DNA from: Sphingosinicellaceae bacterium
GTDB lineage: Bacteria; Pseudomonadota; Alphaproteobacteria; Sphingomonadales; Sphingomonadaceae
Direction: 5' to 3'
Assembly (NCBI GenBank): GCA_019285715.1
Contig: CP079108.1
Coordinates: 3,487,001 to 3,551,000 of the forward strand
Length of the DNA stretch: 64,000 nt
Positions 1 to 9,339 of the stretch are shown here, in pieces (positions within the stretch are counted from its first letter, which is position 1; the number at the start of each line of letters is the position of its first letter). The position numbers and the translations under genes are program-made. The notes under the pieces were generated by a model that saw nothing but the letters and a program-made list of their open reading frames with translations, made no database searches and was not told where the DNA came from.

Positions 1-464
1 TGCTCAATGTCATCGATGACTGGAGCCGCGAATGTCTGGCCAGCGTCGTCGACACGTCGATCTCGGGCAAGCGGGTTGTCCGCGAACTGGCGGCGATCGT
101 CGAGCGTCGCGGCAAGCCGCTGACGATCGTCAGCGACAATGGCACCGAACTGACCAGTCGCGCGATCCTGGCTTGGTGCGAGGAAACCGGCGTCGAGTGG
201 CACTACATCGCGCCCGGCAAGCCGACGCAGAACGGCTTTGTGGAATCGTTCAACGGTCGCTTGCGCGACGAGTGCCTCAACGAGCACGCCTTCACGTCGC
301 TCGCCGCCGCGAAGCGCATCATCGCGGCATGGCAGCTCGACTACAACACCGTACGGCCGCACAGCGGGCTTGGCGGGCTGTCGCCCGCCGCGTACGTCAG
401 CCGTCCCAATCCGGGACAACTGTGGACCGAGCCTAACTTATGCGCGGCCTGAAAACGGGGAGCA
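1..464 (+). mobile_element. IS3-family insertion sequence, 3' end only
   Basis: The left edge of the window lies inside an insertion sequence whose transposase ends at 452. The right end is placed at 464, where the element ends in ...GGGGAGCA: IS3-family elements typically end in CA, and the coding sequence of the neighbouring efflux gene resumes immediately at 465. The 5' half of the element lies outside the window, so the inverted repeats and target duplication cannot be compared. The boundary could be off by a few bases. Confidence 0.75.
3..452 (+). CDS. IS3-family transposase (OrfB), C-terminal part
   Basis: This is the C-terminal 149 residues of an rve/DDE transposase, open at the window edge and without a start in the window. 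The core strand beginning [10 protein letters not shown], the second catalytic Asp in the motif VSDNGTE, and the catalytic Glu in [18 protein letters not shown] are all visible, as is the family's C-terminal [12 protein letters not shown] motif. The first catalytic Asp lies upstream of the window. In the family, OrfB is made as an OrfAB fusion by frameshifting and cuts and joins the IS ends. The gene stops 12 bases before the inferred end of the element, and its insertion truncates the outer-membrane efflux gene on the opposite strand. Confidence 0.9.
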   Translation, partial: LNVIDDWSRECLASVVDTSISGKRVVRELAAIVERRGKPLTIVSDNGTELTSRAILAWCEETGVEWHYIAPGKPTQNGFVESFNGRLRDECLNEHAFTSLAAAKRIIAAWQLDYNTVRPHSGLGGLSPAAYVSRPNPGQLWTEPNLCAA

Positions 465-1751
465 CGTCACGCGCTGTGCCACCAAGGTTGTCAGATAGGT
501 ATCGATCCCCTCGCGGTAGCGCGCCTCGGCCAGCGTGTAGGCCTGGCTCGACGCGGTGAGCAATGCCGCCTGCGCGGCTTGCTGGCGCTCGATCGTACCG
601 GCGCGGGCGAGCGCATCGGCGACTTCCCGGAAAGCGGTCTGCACGGCCTTCTCATACTGCGCGACGTACAGGTCGCGCTGGGCCTTGCTGTAGTCGAGAT
701 TGCCGCGAGTGGTGCCGCCGAAGATCGGCAACGATGCCGACGGACCGGCCGACCACGAAAACGCGCCGCCGGTGAACAGCGAGGACAGCGCGGTGCTGGC
801 AAAGCCGACCGCCGAGGTCAGCGTGATCGTCGGAAAGAATGCCGCGCGCGCCGCGCCGATATTGGCGTTGGCACCGACTAACTGATGCTCGGCCTCGATC
901 ACGTCGGGCCGGCCCAGCAACACCTGCGACGACAGCCCGACGCGGACCTTGGCGATCCCCCTCCCCAGATCGTCGAGCGTGCCGGGCAGCAGCGCATCCT
1001 CGACCGGCGCACCGACCAGCAACTCGAGGGCGTTGCGGTCCTGCGCGACCTGCGTGGTCGCGTTCTCGACGTCCGAGCGCGCCTGGGCGTTGGTGGTTTC
1101 GATCGAGCGGATGTCGACCTTGCCGGCAAGCCCGGCCTCGTTGAGCGCCACCGTAAGCTTCAGCGACCGCGCGGTGCTGGCGACGGTGTCCTGCGCGACG
1201 ACGAGCAGTTCCTGGTCGGCGGCCATCGTCGCATAAGCGGTGGCGGTCTCGGCGATCAACGTCAGCCGCGTGTTGCGTGCGCCCGCCTCGGTGCCGAGAT
1301 AGGTCTCGAACGCCGCCTTGCTGAGGTTCTTCAGGCGGCCGAACAGGTCGATCTCGAAGCTGCTGATGCCGACATCGGCCGCGAAGACGTCGACCGCTCC
1401 GCTCGCGCTGCCACCGCCGGCATACGACGCCGTGCCGCCAGCCGCGATCGTCGGCAACTGCGACGCGCGCTGGACGCGGTAGCTGGCACGCGCCGACGCG
1501 ACATTGGCGACGGCGACGCGCAGGTCGCGATTATTGGCCAGCGCGCGGTCGATGATCGTGCGGAGCTTCGCGTCCGTCAGGACCTCGCGCCACGGCAGAT
1601 CGACCTGGGTCGTCGATGCGGCAGGACCGTAGGATGCGCCGGTCGGCAAGCTCGGCGCCACCGGCAGGCCTGGCCGGACGTAGGCGGGCGCGAGATTGCA
1701 GCCCGACAGCAGCGCCGCCGCGGCGCCGGTGAGAACAAGCGCACGCATCAC
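438..1751 (-). CDS. RND efflux outer-membrane factor (OprM/NodT family), C-terminus lost to IS3 insertion
   Basis: This is an outer-membrane channel lipoprotein of a tripartite drug or solute efflux pump. The N-terminus has a signal peptide with a lipobox (LLSGC, Cys about residue 18). Two outer-membrane-efflux repeats follow, with typical motifs such as [10 protein letters not shown] and [14 protein letters not shown]. Host-derived sequence ends at base 465 (429 residues, ...LVAQRVT); the last eight residues (CSPFSGRA) are read from the IS3 end. Family members continue about 40-50 residues past the AQR motif through the final helix, so this copy is probably non-functional or impaired. Its start overlaps the stop of the RND gene (ATGA), which fits a single operon. 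Confidence 0.88.
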   Translation of the reverse strand: MMRALVLTGAAAALLSGCNLAPAYVRPGLPVAPSLPTGASYGPAASTTQVDLPWREVLTDAKLRTIIDRALANNRDLRVAVANVASARASYRVQRASQLPTIAAGGTASYAGGGSASGAVDVFAADVGISSFEIDLFGRLKNLSKAAFETYLGTEAGARNTRLTLIAETATAYATMAADQELLVVAQDTVASTARSLKLTVALNEAGLAGKVDIRSIETTNAQARSDVENATTQVAQDRNALELLVGAPVEDALLPGTLDDLGRGIAKVRVGLSSQVLLGRPDVIEAEHQLVGANANIGAARAAFFPTITLTSAVGFASTALSSLFTGGAFSWSAGPSASLPIFGGTTRGNLDYSKAQRDLYVAQYEKAVQTAFREVADALARAGTIERQQAAQAALLTASSQAYTLAEARYREGIDTYLTTLVAQRVTCSPFSGRA

Positions 1752-4700
1752 CTGGTCTCCGGCGCGGGCAAGGCCAACGGGGCCGGCGCGGGAGCCGCCT
1801 TGTCCATGCCGAACAGACGGCCGACCAGCACGAAGAACAGCGGCACATAGAAGATCGCGATCGCCGTGGCGGTCAGCATTCCGCCTACCACCGCCGTACC
1901 GATCGCGATCCGGCTCTGCGCGCCGGCCCCCGTCGCGATGGCAAGCGGGATGACGCCGGCAATGAAGGCAAGGCTGGTCATCAGGATCGGCCGCAGCCGC
2001 ACCTTGGCCGCCTCGAGCGCCGCGTCGAGCGCGTTCTTGCCCGACTTGTGCGCGTCCTCGGCGAATTCGACGATCAGGATCGCGTTCTTTGCCGCCAGCC
2101 CGATCGTAGTGAGCAAGCCGACCTGGAAATAAATGTTGTTATCGAGCCCGCGCAGCGTCACCGCCAGGACCGCGCCGATCACGCCGAGCGGGATCACGAG
2201 CAGCACCGCGATCGGGATCGACCAGCTTTCGTACAGCGCTGCGAGACACAGGAACACGACCAGGATCGAGATCGCATACAGCTTGGGCGCCTGGCCGTTG
2301 GTCAGCTGCTCCTGATAGGACAGCCCGCTCCAGGCATAGCCGGTGCCTTGCGGCAGCTTCTGCTGCAGGGCGACGATCGCCTTCATCGCGTCGCCTGAGC
2401 TTGCGCCCGACGCGGCCTGGCCCTGTATCTCGTAGGATGACTGGCCGTTGAAGCGCGACAGCGACGACGGTCCCTTGGTCCAGCTCGATGTGGCGAAGGC
2501 CGAGAAGGGCGTCATCGTGCCGGTGGCGGAAGCGCGCACGAACCAGTTGTCGAGATCGGTCGGCAGGGCGCGGAACTGCTGGTCGGCCTGCATGTAGACG
2601 CGCTTCACACGCCCGCGATCGACGAAATCGTTGATGTAGGTGCTGCCCCAGGCCGAGCTGAGCGTGGCCGTCACGTCGCTCTCGGCCAGCCCGAGCGCGG
2701 CGAGCTTGGTTTCGTCGATATCGACGTGCAGCTGCGGCGTATCGTCGAGCGAGCCGGCGCGAACGCCCGCGAGCGTGGGATCCTGCCCCGCGGCCGCGAT
2801 CAGCTGGTTGCGCAACTCGAGGAAGCGCGCCTGGCTGAGGCCGCCGGTATTGAGCAGCTCGAAGGTGAAGCCGTTCGACTGGCCGAGCCCCGAGATCGCC
2901 GGTGGGGTCAACGCAAAGATTTGGGCGTCACGGATCGCCGCCAGCTTCATCGTCGCGCGCCCGGTGATCGCCTCGGCGGAATCGGCCTTGTCGCCACGGT
3001 CGCTGAACGGCGCCAGGTTGCCGAAGGCGAGCCCCGCGTTCTGCCCCGAGCCCGAAAAGCCGAAACCCTGGATGCTCAACAGGCTGGCGACGTTCTTCTT
3101 CTCGTCGGTCAGGAAGTAATTCTCGATCTGATGGGCGACCGCATCGGTGCGCTCCGCCGTCGCGCCGGCGGGCAGCGTGAACTGGATCAGCGCCTGGCCC
3201 TGGTCCTCGGCCGGCAGGAAGCCGGTCGGCAGGCGCACGAACAGCACGGCGAGCACCACGCAGATCACCGCATAGACGCAGAGGTGAAGGAAGCGACGTC
3301 CGACGACCCCACGGACCGCGCTGACGTAGCGCCCGGTCGTCCGGTCGAACCAGCGGTTGAATTTCCCGAACGGTCCCTTGCGAGTGAGCGGGTCCTGGTG
3401 GCTGGGTTTCAGGAGCGTGGCGCACAGGGCTGGCGTCAGGATGAGTGCGACAAGCACCGAAAGCAGCATCGCCGAGACGATCGTGATCGAGAACTGCCGG
3501 TAGATGACGCCGGTCGAGCCACCGAAGAACGCCATCGGCAGCAGCACGGCCGACAGCACCAAAGCGATGCCGACGAGCGCGCTGCCGATTTCCCCCATCG
3601 ACTTGATCGTCGCGTCGCGCGGCGAGAGACCTTCCTCGGCCATGAGGCGCTCGACGTTCTCGACCACCACGATCGCGTCGTCGACCAGCAGGCCGATCGA
3701 CAGCACCATGCCGAACAGCGTCATCGTGTTGATCGAGTAGCCGAACAGCGCCAGCACGCCGAACGTCCCGAGCAGCACGACCGGCACCGCGATCGCCGGG
3801 ATCAGCGTTGCCCGCCAGCTCTGCAGGAAGACGAACATGACGATGACGACGAGGACTATCGCCTCGAGCAGCGTCTTGACGACCTCCTCGACCGACAGCT
3901 TGATGAAGTCGGTCGTATCGCGCGGATAGTCGATGACATAGCCATTCGGCATGCCGGCTTCGAGCTCCTTGACCTTGGCCTTGACCGCCTCGGCGGTGGC
4001 AAGCGCATCGGCCCCGGGAGCGAGCTGGATCGCGATCGCGGCGCCGGGATGCCCGTTGACGCGGGACACGGTGTCGTAGCTCTCGTTGCCGAGTTCGATC
4101 CGCGCCACGTCGGACAGGCGCACCACCGAACCATCGGTCTGCGACTTGACGATGATGTTGCGGAACTGCTCCGGCGTCTGGAGCCGCGACTTGGCGGTGA
4201 CGGTCGCATTCAGGCGCTGCCCGGCCGGTGCCGGCTTCTGCCCGATCTGCCCGGCCGAGACTTCGACGTTCTGCGCCTGGATCGCGGCCTGCACGTCCGA
4301 CGGCATCAGTTTGACCGCGGCCAGCTTGAACGGATCGAGCCAGATGCGCATCGCATATTGCGACCCGAAGACCTGGCTCTGGCCGACGCCGTTCACGCGC
4401 GCCAGCGGGTCCTGGTAGGTGTTGACCAGATAGTCGGCGATCGCGGTCTGGTTGGCGCGATCGGTCTTGTCGTACACCGCGACGATCATCAGGAAGTCGC
4501 TGTTCGACTTGGTGACCGTCAACCCCTGCTGCTGGACCTCGTTGGGCAATCGCGACAGCGCTTGCTGCACCTTGTTCTGGACCTGCACCTGAGCCGTGTC
4601 GGGATCGGTGCCTTTCACGAAGGTGACGCTGATCTGCGCGCTGCCCGACGAACTCGACGTGGACGAGAAATACAGCAGCCCGTCGATGCCGGTCAGCTGC

Positions 4701-4900
4701 TGCTCGAGGATCTGGGTGACGCTGGTCTCGAGCGTTGCGGCCGATGCACCCGGATAGGTCGCGCTGACCGACACCGACGGCGGCGCGACGTCGGGGTATT
4801 GCGCGATCGCCAACGACATTGCCGAGGCAATGCCGGCCAGCATGATGCCGATCGCCAGCACCCACGCAAAGATCGGTCGGTCGATGAAGAATTTGCTCAT
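1748..4900 (-). CDS. RND multidrug efflux permease, HAE1 family (AcrB/MexB-like)
   Basis: This inner-membrane proton antiporter of 1050 residues, full length for the family, would draw drugs from the periplasm and inner membrane and pass them to the outer-membrane channel. The N-terminus MSKFFIDRPIFAWVLAIGI is classic HAE1. The paired proton-relay aspartates in GLLVDDAIVVVENVER (about residue 407) and the relay lysine in GLAAKNAILIVEFAED (about residue 940) are present. Twelve hydrophobic segments and two large periplasmic loops can be seen. It follows the membrane-fusion gene after a 3-base gap and overlaps the outer-membrane gene. The pump itself looks intact, so it may use another TolC/OprM channel since its own is truncated. 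The substrate cannot be read from the sequence. Confidence 0.96.
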   Translation of the reverse strand: MSKFFIDRPIFAWVLAIGIMLAGIASAMSLAIAQYPDVAPPSVSVSATYPGASAATLETSVTQILEQQLTGIDGLLYFSSTSSSSGSAQISVTFVKGTDPDTAQVQVQNKVQQALSRLPNEVQQQGLTVTKSNSDFLMIVAVYDKTDRANQTAIADYLVNTYQDPLARVNGVGQSQVFGSQYAMRIWLDPFKLAAVKLMPSDVQAAIQAQNVEVSAGQIGQKPAPAGQRLNATVTAKSRLQTPEQFRNIIVKSQTDGSVVRLSDVARIELGNESYDTVSRVNGHPGAAIAIQLAPGADALATAEAVKAKVKELEAGMPNGYVIDYPRDTTDFIKLSVEEVVKTLLEAIVLVVIVMFVFLQSWRATLIPAIAVPVVLLGTFGVLALFGYSINTMTLFGMVLSIGLLVDDAIVVVENVERLMAEEGLSPRDATIKSMGEIGSALVGIALVLSAVLLPMAFFGGSTGVIYRQFSITIVSAMLLSVLVALILTPALCATLLKPSHQDPLTRKGPFGKFNRWFDRTTGRYVSAVRGVVGRRFLHLCVYAVICVVLAVLFVRLPTGFLPAEDQGQALIQFTLPAGATAERTDAVAHQIENYFLTDEKKNVASLLSIQGFGFSGSGQNAGLAFGNLAPFSDRGDKADSAEAITGRATMKLAAIRDAQIFALTPPAISGLGQSNGFTFELLNTGGLSQARFLELRNQLIAAAGQDPTLAGVRAGSLDDTPQLHVDIDETKLAALGLAESDVTATLSSAWGSTYINDFVDRGRVKRVYMQADQQFRALPTDLDNWFVRASATGTMTPFSAFATSSWTKGPSSLSRFNGQSSYEIQGQAASGASSGDAMKAIVALQQKLPQGTGYAWSGLSYQEQLTNGQAPKLYAISILVVFLCLAALYESWSIPIAVLLVIPLGVIGAVLAVTLRGLDNNIYFQVGLLTTIGLAAKNAILIVEFAEDAHKSGKNALDAALEAAKVRLRPILMTSLAFIAGVIPLAIATGAGAQSRIAIGTAVVGGMLTATAIAIFYVPLFFVLVGRLFGMDKAAPAPAPLALPAPETR

Positions 4901-4903
4901 GGC

Positions 4904-6037
4904 TCAGTTCGCCTTCACGGCGACGGGCTTGACCACAGCGCCGGCCCTGGCCTTGTCGACGCCCTCGACGATCAGGCGGTCGCCAGCCGTGAGGCCGGCC
5001 GTGATCAGCCATTTGTCACCGATCGCACGGTCGGCGGTGACGGTTTTCTGCACCACTTTATTGTCCGTGCCGACGAGCAGAGCGGTCGCGGCCCCGGTCG
5101 GGTCCCGGCTGATCCCGTCCTGCGGTGCGAGGATCGCGTTGGGCACGATCGCCTCGGGCGCCACGATCCGCACGAACATGCCGGGCAGCAGCAGGTTGTT
5201 GGGATTGGGGAAGCGCGCGCGGATCGTCACGCTGCCGGTGTTCTGGTCGACCGTCGCCTCGGCGAACTCGATGCGGCCAGCCTGCGGATAGTCGGTGCCG
5301 TTCTCCAGCTTCAACCGGATCGTGGCGCTCGCGGGCAGCGCGCCGCCCGAGGCGAGCGCTTGCCGTAACGCGACAATCTTGGCTGACGACTGTGTGATAT
5401 CGACGTAGATCGGATCGAGCCGCTGGATCGTCGCCAGCGCATCGGTCTGGCTCGCCGTGACCAGCGCGCCCTGCGTATAGGCGGACCGACCGATGCGCCC
5501 GCCGATCGGCGCGGTAATCCGGGTGAAGCCCAGGTTGATGCGCGCGGTCTGCAGCGTGGCGCGGGCTTCGCCGACTGCGGCGCGGGCCGTCCCTGCCGCG
5601 GCGGTGACATCGTCCTTGTCCTGCTTGCTGACCGCCTCGATGTCGGTCAGCCGGTCGTAGCGCTTGGCCTTGGCCTCCGCGGTAACGAGACTGGCCTGTG
5701 CGCTCGCCAACGCGGCGGTCGCCTGCGCGACGGTCGCGCGGTAGAGCGACGGGTCGATCTGGTACAGCGGCTGGCCGGCCGCGACGATCGCACCTTCGGT
5801 GAACAGCCGCGCCTTGATCAGCCCGGAAATCTGCGGACGAACCTCCGACGTCAGGAAGGCCGTCGTGCGGCCGGGCAGTTCGGTCGAGAGCGTCACCGCG
5901 CCTACGGCCAGCGTCACGAAGCCGACCTCGGCCGCCGGTCGTTCAGGCGGCGCCGCCTTGTCGGCACACGCGCCCAGCACCAACACCAGCGGCGTCAGAG
6001 CCAGGGTGGCGGATCGGGCCGACACGGGAAAACGCAT
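4904..6037 (-). CDS. RND efflux periplasmic adaptor (membrane fusion protein, AcrA/MexA-like)
   Basis: This 377-residue adaptor would bridge the permease and the outer-membrane channel. I chose the ATG at 6037 because it is preceded by GGAGA at good spacing and opens a lipoprotein signal peptide with lipobox LVLGAC; a longer reading frame to 6163 has no such features. Barrel, lipoyl and alpha-hairpin regions follow (PQISGLIKARLFTEGA, then an Ala-rich hairpin at about residues 95-160), then the beta-barrel motif ITAPIGGRIGRS and a C-terminal membrane-proximal domain. It is the first gene of the pump operon. The 202-base gap to the divergent response regulator probably holds the shared promoters. 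Confidence 0.93.
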   Translation of the reverse strand: MRFPVSARSATLALTPLVLVLGACADKAAPPERPAAEVGFVTLAVGAVTLSTELPGRTTAFLTSEVRPQISGLIKARLFTEGAIVAAGQPLYQIDPSLYRATVAQATAALASAQASLVTAEAKAKRYDRLTDIEAVSKQDKDDVTAAAGTARAAVGEARATLQTARINLGFTRITAPIGGRIGRSAYTQGALVTASQTDALATIQRLDPIYVDITQSSAKIVALRQALASGGALPASATIRLKLENGTDYPQAGRIEFAEATVDQNTGSVTIRARFPNPNNLLLPGMFVRIVAPEAIVPNAILAPQDGISRDPTGAATALLVGTDNKVVQKTVTADRAIGDKWLITAGLTAGDRLIVEGVDKARAGAVVKPVAVKAN

Positions 6038-6239
6038 GAAACTCTCCGGAAGCACTGGCGGATCGTGCAATCCGGCGCGGTCCGTCCTGTGCGACGCACG
6101 CCGTTCCCGGTAGCCAAAGTTGGTGTCGATCACGTCAATTCGGTTGTCGTCCTGTAACGGCACGCAACGCCTTGTATCGGCGTGTGTCGGGACCGGGCCG
6201 CACCGAGACTTCCAATCCGCGCGATGCTATCCAGGGCGG

Positions 6240-6968
6240 ATGCAGGCGAACCAGGAACAGCAATCCAGCCGTATCCTCGTCGTCGACGACGATGACGACA
6301 TTCGCGAACTGATCACCGCGCAGCTGGTCCGCGACGGCCAGGATGTCGTCGGTGTCGGTAGCGTCGCTGACATCCGCGCCGCGCTGGCCGAGCGACCCGT
6401 CGACCTGATCGTGCTCGACCTGAACCTGCCCGACGGCGACGGCCTCAACCTGTGCCGCGAGCTTCGCGCCGAGGGCGTCACCAGCGGGATCATCATGGTC
6501 ACCGCCCGCGACAGTGCCATCGACCGCGTGCTCGGCCTCGAGCTCGGGGCGGACGACTATCTCACCAAGCCGTTCGAACCGCGCGAGCTCGTCGCGCGGG
6601 TCCGCAATCTGCTGCGCCGGACGCGGAGCGAGGATGGGGCCAGGTCGCGCAATGCGCGCGTCGCGACCTTCGGCGGGTGGCGGCTCGACCTGCTGCAGCG
6701 CCGGCTGGTCGCGCCCGACGATCGCCTCGTGATCCTGTCATCGGCCGAGTTCCGCTTGCTCAGCCGCTTCACGGAGGCGCCCAATACCGTGTTGGCGCGT
6801 GAGGAATTGCTGCCTGAGCGCGCCGCGACGGTGAACTATGATCGTTCGATCGACCTCCAGATCAGCCGTCTTAGGCAAAAGCTCGCCGGGGTAGCCGGCG
6901 GCGAGGCGCTGATCCTGACGGTGCGCAACGAGGGCTATGTGCTGGCGAGCGATGTCACTTATTCCTGA
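6240..6968 (+). CDS. OmpR/PhoB-family response regulator
   Basis: This is a 242-residue two-component regulator. The receiver domain (about residues 11-125) has the acidic pocket VVDDDDD, the phospho-acceptor Asp in LIVLDLNLPDGDG, and the conserved Lys in LTKPFEPREL. The C-terminal winged-helix (about 140-238) ends with the typical YDRSIDLQISRLRQKL recognition region. I chose the ATG at 6240 because the receiver begins a few residues later and nothing upstream looks like protein. It is divergent from the efflux operon and overlaps the sensor kinase, so it is the likely regulator of the pump. The inducing signal is unknown. Confidence 0.92.
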   Translation: MQANQEQQSSRILVVDDDDDIRELITAQLVRDGQDVVGVGSVADIRAALAERPVDLIVLDLNLPDGDGLNLCRELRAEGVTSGIIMVTARDSAIDRVLGLELGADDYLTKPFEPRELVARVRNLLRRTRSEDGARSRNARVATFGGWRLDLLQRRLVAPDDRLVILSSAEFRLLSRFTEAPNTVLAREELLPERAATVNYDRSIDLQISRLRQKLAGVAGGEALILTVRNEGYVLASDVTYS

Positions 6969-8337
6969 GCCGCGCGGGATGCTCGTCCGGACCCGGGATT
7001 TCATGAGATCGATGGCGGGCCGCATCTTCCTGATCCTGGCGATCGGCATGACCGCCGCCTCGATCGGATCGCTGTTGCTGGCCGAGCATGCCCGTCGACA
7101 TGACTTCGACCAGGCCCGGCTGGACCGCGTCGCGATGAGCGTCGCCGACATCGCCGAGCGGCTGCAGCAATCGCCCGAAATCTTCGGCAAGATGCTTGCC
7201 GAGCGGCGGATCCTCGGCGCGCTGCCGGCTCCGGCCAACGTCTCGCTGGCCGCGCCCGATCCCGTCCTGGCACGGCTCCTGAGGTCCCGCCTCGGCAGCG
7301 CCGCGCACGCCGAGGGTGGCCAGTTGCCGGGCGGGCTGTGCCTTCCGCCGCAAGGCAAGGATATCGATCGGCTGGCCGCGGGCATCGCCGACATGCCGAT
7401 GCCAGAGTGCTGGCTGGTGCGCTTCGTCGACAAGGCCGGGGTGCCGCGCGCCCTCGCCATCATCCTGCCGACACTGATCATCCCGCGCAGCTCGATGCTG
7501 GACCCGGCCTATCTTCTGGTCGTGGTGGCGGCGAGCGCGGTGCTGGCGATGATCGTCGCACGGATTGCCGCCACCCCCCTGCGGCGTCTCGCGGACGCGG
7601 CCCGTACGATATCGGTCGCATCTGAGCCCGAGCCGATTGCCGAGCGCGGCCCGACCGAGGTCCGCGCCGCGCTGAAATCGTTCAACGTCATGCAGCGGCG
7701 CGTGCGTGACGGCGTGCGCGACCGGACGCAGTTGCTGGCGGCGATCAGCCACGACCTGCAGACCCCGCTGACGCGCCTGCGGCTGCGGCTGGAGCAAGTC
7801 GCCGACGAGGCGCTGAAGGAGCGGCTGACCACGGATCTGGCGGCCACGCAGACACTGGTGCGCGAGGGCCTCGAACTCGCCCGCAGCAGTGAAAGCAGCG
7901 AGCCGATATCGAGCGTCGACATCGACTCGCTGCTGTCCAGCATCGCCGAGGATGCGAGCGAATTCGGGTCGGCGGTGACCTTCGAGAGTGGTTGCGGGGC
8001 CGTCGTCCGGGTCAAGCCCAACGCTTTGACCCGGGCGGTCGTCAACCTCGTCGACAATGCCGTCAAATACGGCGGCAGCGCGCACATCGCGTGCTCGGAC
8101 TCGACGAGGGGGCTGACGATCACCGTTCGCGATCAAGGCTCCGGTATTCCCGAGGACCGGATCGAGGCGATGTTCGCACCGTTCGAACGTGGCGGTGCGA
8201 GCCGCTCACGATCGACCGGCGGGACTGGCCTGGGGCTGACGATCGCCCGCGCTCAGGCGCAAACCTTCGGCGCAAGTGTCTCGCTGGCGAACCACCCGGA
8301 GGGCGGTCTGCTGGCGTCGATCGTGGTCGCGAAATAG
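6952..8337 (+). CDS. Sensor histidine kinase, HAMP-containing
   Basis: This inner-membrane sensor partners the response regulator just upstream, with a short coding overlap. A first membrane helix (IFLILAIGMTAASIGSLLLA) is followed by a periplasmic sensor region of about 150 residues, a second helix (LLVVVAASAVLAMIVARIAA) and a HAMP linker. The HisKA box LAAISHDLQTPLTRLRLRLE carries the phospho-acceptor His. The ATPase domain has the N box (VVNLVDNAVKYGG) and G boxes (DQGSGIPE, GTGLGLTIA). The start is uncertain: ATGs at 6937, 6952, 6979 and 7003 are all in frame. Confidence 0.9.
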   Translation: MSLIPEPRGMLVRTRDFMRSMAGRIFLILAIGMTAASIGSLLLAEHARRHDFDQARLDRVAMSVADIAERLQQSPEIFGKMLAERRILGALPAPANVSLAAPDPVLARLLRSRLGSAAHAEGGQLPGGLCLPPQGKDIDRLAAGIADMPMPECWLVRFVDKAGVPRALAIILPTLIIPRSSMLDPAYLLVVVAASAVLAMIVARIAATPLRRLADAARTISVASEPEPIAERGPTEVRAALKSFNVMQRRVRDGVRDRTQLLAAISHDLQTPLTRLRLRLEQVADEALKERLTTDLAATQTLVREGLELARSSESSEPISSVDIDSLLSSIAEDASEFGSAVTFESGCGAVVRVKPNALTRAVVNLVDNAVKYGGSAHIACSDSTRGLTITVRDQGSGIPEDRIEAMFAPFERGGASRSRSTGGTGLGLTIARAQAQTFGASVSLANHPEGGLLASIVVAK

Positions 8338-8380
8338 CCTGCTTCCCGGATGCGCGGTCGCTCTCCCAGCCGTCCGCTTG

Positions 8381-9202
8381 TCAGCCGAGGTCGTCCAACG
8401 CCGTCACCGCTTCATCGGGAAGCTCCAGCGACGCCGCAGCAAGGTTCTCGCGGAGATGAGCGACCGAGGATGTGCCCGGGATCAGCAGTATGTTCGGCGA
8501 GCGCCGCAACAGCCAGGCGAGCGCCACCTGCATCGGCGTCGCACTCAAACGTGCCGCCACCTTGGACAGCGTCTGCGACTGGAGCGGACTGAAGCCACCG
8601 AGCGGGAAGAAGGGAACGTAGGCAATGCCGTCCGCCGCCAACGCGTCGATCATGGCATCATCATCCCGGTGAGCGAGGTTATACTGGTTCTGCACGCAGA
8701 CGATCTCGACGATACCACGAGCCTGCTCGATCTGTTTGAACGTCGCATTGCTCAACCCGATGTGTCGGATAAGGCCCTGCGCCTGAAGTGTGGCGAGCGC
8801 GGCGAGTTGCGGCTCGACCGATCCCTCTTCCGGACCATGCCCGTTGCCGCCACCCATGAGGCGCATGTTGACGACCTCCAGTACGTCCAGGCCGAGGTTC
8901 CGGAGATTGTCGTGCACCGCCGCTGTAAGTGCTGAGGCATCCTGCGCCGGGTTCCACGACCCATCAGGACCGCGCACCGCGCCGACCTTCGTCACGATCG
9001 TGAGGTCGTCGCGATAGGGGTGGAGCGCCTCCCGGATGAGCTGGTTGGTAACGTGCGGGCCATAGAAATCGCTGGTGTCGATATGGTCGACTCCGCTCGC
9101 GACCGCTTCGCGCAGGACGGCCAGCGCCGCGCCGCGGTCGCGCGGCAGGCCGAATACGCCAGGGCCTGCAAGTTGCATGGCACCATAACCGAGCCGCTTC
9201 AC
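8381..9202 (-). CDS. pdxI: Aldo/keto reductase, PdxI (YdbC) type pyridoxal reductase
   Basis: The 273-residue protein resembles E. coli YdbC/PdxI along its whole length. Shared blocks include RLGYGAMQLAGPGVFG, the catalytic Asp/Tyr segment HIDTSDFYGPHVTNQ, the catalytic Lys in LTIVTKVGA, and the late block SPNILLIPGTSSVAHLREN. PdxI reduces pyridoxal to pyridoxine with NADPH in the cytoplasm as part of vitamin B6 salvage. The assignment rests on recalled family sequence, so another aldehyde substrate is possible. The gene is divergent from a LysR regulator at 9340, the usual arrangement of a LysR gene and its target. Confidence 0.82.
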   Translation of the reverse strand: MKRLGYGAMQLAGPGVFGLPRDRGAALAVLREAVASGVDHIDTSDFYGPHVTNQLIREALHPYRDDLTIVTKVGAVRGPDGSWNPAQDASALTAAVHDNLRNLGLDVLEVVNMRLMGGGNGHGPEEGSVEPQLAALATLQAQGLIRHIGLSNATFKQIEQARGIVEIVCVQNQYNLAHRDDDAMIDALAADGIAYVPFFPLGGFSPLQSQTLSKVAARLSATPMQVALAWLLRRSPNILLIPGTSSVAHLRENLAAASLELPDEAVTALDDLG

Positions 9203-9339
9203 GGTGTGGTCGCCGAGCCGGAAGCTGCCTGCCTGATCAATCGTCTGGATGTCTGTCTCCTCTTCTTCGACCAGTTAGACGTTGCCCGACCGCGCGATAA
9301 TCCATCATGGTCCGCACGAGCTGTACGGAAAATCGGACA

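Noticed and set aside
2726-5368. 880-codon open frame on the + strand
   Set aside because: It lies opposite the RND pump genes, is extremely Arg/Asp-rich, has no recognisable domain, and is a high-GC shadow frame.
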